Assembly (NCBI RefSeq): GCF_003573695.1
Contig: NC_039358.1
Location: 14,942,637-15,006,636, forward strand
Source: Papaver somniferum
Taxonomy: Eukaryota; Streptophyta; Magnoliopsida; Ranunculales; Papaveraceae
Direction: 5' to 3'
DNA length: 64,000 nucleotides
Every line of letters starts with the position of its first letter. Within the stretch, counting starts at the first letter, position 1. Shown in pieces: positions 60,383 to 64,000 of this stretch. The notes under the pieces are model-generated. The model saw nothing but the letters and a program-made list of their open reading frames with translations, was not told the origin of the DNA and searched no databases. The position numbers and the translations under genes are program-made.

Positions 60383-63328
60383 TGAAAATGCAGGGGTACC
60401 AAAGTACACCACCAATTTTTTCTTAGGCAACCTGTATGGACTAAACTCGAATACAATTTCGAGAGTTCAACTTGATGAATCTCAATCAAGAAATTATATG
60501 AAGAGCTTATATTATTTCTCTCACAATTAGAATGTTTACAAAACCAAGTCTGTGAACCTAAAAAGGATGGATATATCTACTTTGATTGATTAACATACAA
60601 CCTGTGATATTTCAATTATAAGGATAAAAAGTATAATGCAGAAAAAGAAATAACACAGACACCAGAAATTTTGTTAACGAGGAAACTACAAATGCAGAAA
60701 AACCCATGGACCTAGTCCAAACTTGAACACCAATTGTATTAAGCCGCTACAAACACTAGCCTACTATCAAAACCTCGGACTGGAATATAGTTGAGACCGA
60801 ATTAAACCGTCACAACACTTCAGTTACAGTCGCGCTCCTTACGGCTCTTGAATCCCAGCAGGGCTCCGCACAATTGATTCATAAAGCTGACGTCCTTTAC
60901 AGCCTAAGAGTTGCTTCAACTTAAGTGAATACTTTTAACCAATCTACCTCCCATATATAAGCCTATATGTGACTTCCGCTCTGATCAAAGATCGAGGTGA
61001 GGTAGAAAATCGATAACAATAGACAAAGTCTAGCTAACCTCAAAATCCGTACTTATGTGACCCGAAGTGCAGCCTAGATTAAAACTTGGGGAATCACAAA
61101 GTCTGAGATGAAGATACTTTATTATTTCTATTTATCTTGATTGAGTAAGTAGCTCAACAATCAAAATAAGATCATCATACACGAACTATCAAAATAAAGA
61201 TAGTTGGACCTGGCTTCACGAATCCTTAGGTGAAGTCTTTCAGTTGCTAAACCCTAGAAGGGTTTTAAGGAAAGAACAACTCTAGTTTACAAATAGGACA
61301 CACAAGGATAGTGTCAGGGATTCAAAGATCCTAGTTGTTTGAGATTCTCCTTTTATACACTTTCAAGACCAAGGTTGCTTTAGGTTTATGCTAAGATAGC
61401 TTTGGAACCAAGCAATCAATAATCACCGGTAGATGAAAAACTGACTTGAGATTAACATAATACAATATATACTCTAGTTAGGATGAACCATAACCGAACC
61501 GTGTATAATGACTGGTTTATAAATGATTAGCCGAAACTAGCCAATTGAACAATAAGATTAAGAGAGCAACTAATTCATGGGATTTATGGCAAGAAAGATG
61601 TTCTAAAGTATTTGAAGATAAGATTTTGTCTCCTCAGCAATTGGTTATCAGAATCACTAACCTCTACATAGATTAGTCTACACTGGTGGTTAAGAAATAC
61701 AGTAGGCTTGTCTCTAGTGAAGCTAGGAGAACCTTAGATGGCTACCTCCTACGAATGGCACCTTTACTCTAAACTTAGATGGTTCTTTTAATAATATTAC
61801 TAAAAAGGGTGGAACTGGTCTAATATTAAAATTTTGAAGGTGAACCTAGAGGAGCTAAATGCAGCTATGTTGCAAATGCACTTAGTCCATAGCAAGTGGA
61901 AGGAAAGGCCATATGGGAAGTTGTTCAGTGGGCTCAGAAGTTGAAGTTGGAAGTAGTTAACTTTGAAACTGATTCAAGGATCATAGTGGAGGTTATTCAC
62001 AAAGTGTAGTTCCACTTAGATTGACAGTTTCACCATTTCATTAGAGATATTATTTCTTGTTTTCAGAATAATAAAAGTTGGAAGTGTTATTATGTACCAA
62101 AGGAGCAAACCAAAGTTACAAACATTCTTTCAAAGGTTGCTAGTTATGAGCATCTTACTAAGAAATGGTCTGACAACACTCTTAGTTGTATACAGTCTCA
62201 ACTTTGTTAGAGATGGAAGGTTTATCCTCTTAACTTTTAATAAAATTATTTTTGCATCAAAAAAAAAATCAATAAGCTTGACCATTTTCATATAACACTA
62301 TAAGACTTTTATTATATCACACATATGATCAAAAATGTCTAGATAATGTTTTTAGAGAGTTATTCAAATGCTGATTATCTCATAGAAATAATTCTGATGC
62401 ATTTGAAAATATTCGACAGGGTAAGTACATATATCGGGTACGTGTATTGTACCTGTTCGTGAATATTCTTGTCATAGTATGTATATTGGGTATGTGTACA
62501 CTTAAGACAAAACGAGTTCGGGAACTCACAGATCTTTTATGGTATGTGTACTGGATATGCATACCTTATTGATTTTGAAACCAACATATCTTTTTCAGTT
62601 TGCATACTAGGTATGCATACCTTTCCTGATTCACGAGTTCACAAACTTTTTATGGTATGGATATCAGGTATGCGTACCAAAAAGCCATTGTCGAACTATA
62701 ACTACGCCGATACGTGTACTGGGTACATGTATTGCGGCTCCGGACTTATAACAGTTATCCCAGTATGTGAACTGGTATGCATACTGTCCTGTATCCGGAT
62801 TTACAGTAGTTCTATATCTCTCTAATAATCGATTCGAAACCTTCCCGAATAACATCAATGGAACATATCATTGTTCCATGATATTTTCAAATGATTAAAT
62901 TTTGAGTCATAATTAGGTCATAAGCAATACATTGTTTTTCACCAAATTCATCAAGTATGAACAAATGTTATTAACCTTAGTCATATTTCTAGAATGATAT
63001 TCAAGATAAACTTGACTTGAAATTTTTGTTATCCATGTATGTCTAATTTAGCCATGCGACAATGTCTCATAGATAGAAAGGTGAAAAGTTGAGATATAGA
63101 TGGTTGAGTCTTCACTTAGCTTTGTTGAAGAAGTTCTCCATAGCTCCTGTTGATCTTCGCATTCAAACTGTAGAACTTAGCGATATCCGATTCTCAACTA
63201 CACACTTCTATCCTAATCCGAGATTGACTAAATATAGACTAGAAATCAAGATATAGTTTTGACAACTACATTTGACAACAAACATGAGATAGCCACACTT
63301 GTGAGTTTGACCGAGCAATGCTCTAACA
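60383..63328 (-). repeat. 5' LTR of copia D, containing a LINE insertion
   Basis: Minus-strand start TGTTAGAGCATTGC at 63328 and end TTTTCA at 60383; about 2.2 kb without the LINE. The adjacent primer site on the left confirms it as the 5' LTR. A dyad array lies at 62410-62790. From 61318 rightwards it is duplicated at 1-1831. Confidence 0.85.
61557..62269 (+). pseudogene. 5'-truncated LINE 3' end, second copy
   Basis: Same RNase H-like tail as at 239-945: NLDGSF, then FETDSRIIVEVIHK and YYVPKEQTKV, disrupted by frameshifts near 61830 and 61995. It ends in an A-run before 62270. Target duplication CAATAAG is perfect here (61550-61556 and 62270-62276). Confidence 0.75.
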
Positions 63329-64000
63329 CTAATTATTAATGGTTCAGAATTTATTCAATGCTTTTACAAATTTACAAGCTTAACTTCGGAGTTTAATCGA
63401 TGAATTTTGATCTGATTTATCCAAGTCGGCCAAAATTTCTTATCTAAGAGGGATTCAAATCCGAGCTGGATATACTATAGAGAACAAAAAAAAAATTGTA
63501 TTAACTTTTCCAAACATATCCAACTCTAACACCAAGTTGAGATGTTATTCTCTCACCAACTCTCTCACCAAATGCCTAACACCTGCAAGAAGATTAGCTC
63601 TCATCAAATCTTCCCTAACCATTACATCAAACCACATCATGCAAGCACAACTTATGCCTAATAATGTGAATAAAAAAATAGATCATATCACCCGAAACCT
63701 TTTTTCGAGACATGACTCCTTAGTTAAGAAGCTTTACTGATGTAGTTTTTATAGTGATAAGAAAAAAATCGATTAATAATTATTTCTTTCTTTTTTTCGA
63801 ATCTGTCCCACATAGGATCCCTGTTTGACCAAAACAAGGTGTTTCCAACCTATATCTACGAAAATATCTCTCTCAACCTCCCCCAAAAACGATAGAGAAG
63901 CTCTGCAGGTGTACCCACAAAATTCCCGCCAAAACCCATTCTTTAAACGATGTAGAAGGGTTGCACATAGTAATCTGGGGGTTCCCATAGTAATGGGTGC
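63329..64000. repeat. Right arm of long-range direct repeat, with LINE RT remnant
   Basis: Matches 1832-2671 without the SINE. 63537-63740 holds an open stretch of 67 codons with the LINE RT pattern ARRLALIKSSLTITSNHIMQ. The empty SINE target is at about 63948. Confidence 0.7.

Overview
The window looks like repeat-dense intergenic DNA of an angiosperm, probably a eudicot with a large genome. The evidence is the mix of families: Ty1/copia elements primed by initiator tRNA-Met with SIRE-like gag, Ty3/gypsy Athila-like and Tat-like elements, a Tekay/Del-like chromovirus, L1-type LINE tails carrying an RNase H domain, and a tRNA-type SINE. I found no host protein gene, tRNA, rRNA, CRISPR or bacterial feature. 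Species cannot be fixed from sequence reading alone.

Layout, left to right. 1-1831: minus-strand copia LTR (family D) with a LINE 3' end inside it. 1832-2723: flank with a LINE RT remnant and a SINE. 2724-4159 plus 12550-13087: the 3' LTR of minus-strand copia C, split by a non-autonomous Athila-like element (4160-12544, minus; TSD AACAG) whose own 5' LTR was split by a 1.7 kb TRIM-like element (10480-12147; TSD CTCTT). 13088-17540: copia C internal region, gag remnant only. 17541-18629: a copia LTR piece in the opposite orientation. 18630-20095 plus 40566-40852: gag-protease-RT remnant of a chromovirus on the minus strand, split by a Tat-like large retrotransposon derivative (20096-40560; TSD ACTTG). 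That element has no coding capacity, and its 3' LTR was in turn split by an almost autonomous Athila-like element (29520-40395; TSD CCTCC). 40853-47858: copia A. 47859-48285 plus 57256-58617: an inverted copia LTR split by copia B (48286-57255). 58618-63328: an internally deleted copia D on the minus strand. 63329-64000: a second copy of the flank at 1832-2671.

How the parts relate. Only the Athila-like element at 29520-40395 retains a long pol frame (RT, RNase H, integrase), with a frameshift near the C-terminus and a broken gag. The minus-strand element at 4160-12544 shares its termini, its PBS type and its 5' and 3' untranslated regions, but replaces pol with an unrecognised acidic ORF, so it is a plausible non-autonomous partner. 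All four copia elements (A, B, C, D) lack pol and retain only parts of gag, so they too look non-autonomous. Target-site duplications and nesting give a relative chronology for several insertions.

The most interesting points are the unrecognised ORF in the non-autonomous Athila-like element, an accessory ORF in copia A, arrays of GCATAC/GTATGC-type dyads in copia LTRs, an LTR palindrome near 47.9 kb, a template-switch-like patch at the end of the Tat-like 5' LTR, and a repeated segment at the two ends of the window that differs by one SINE.
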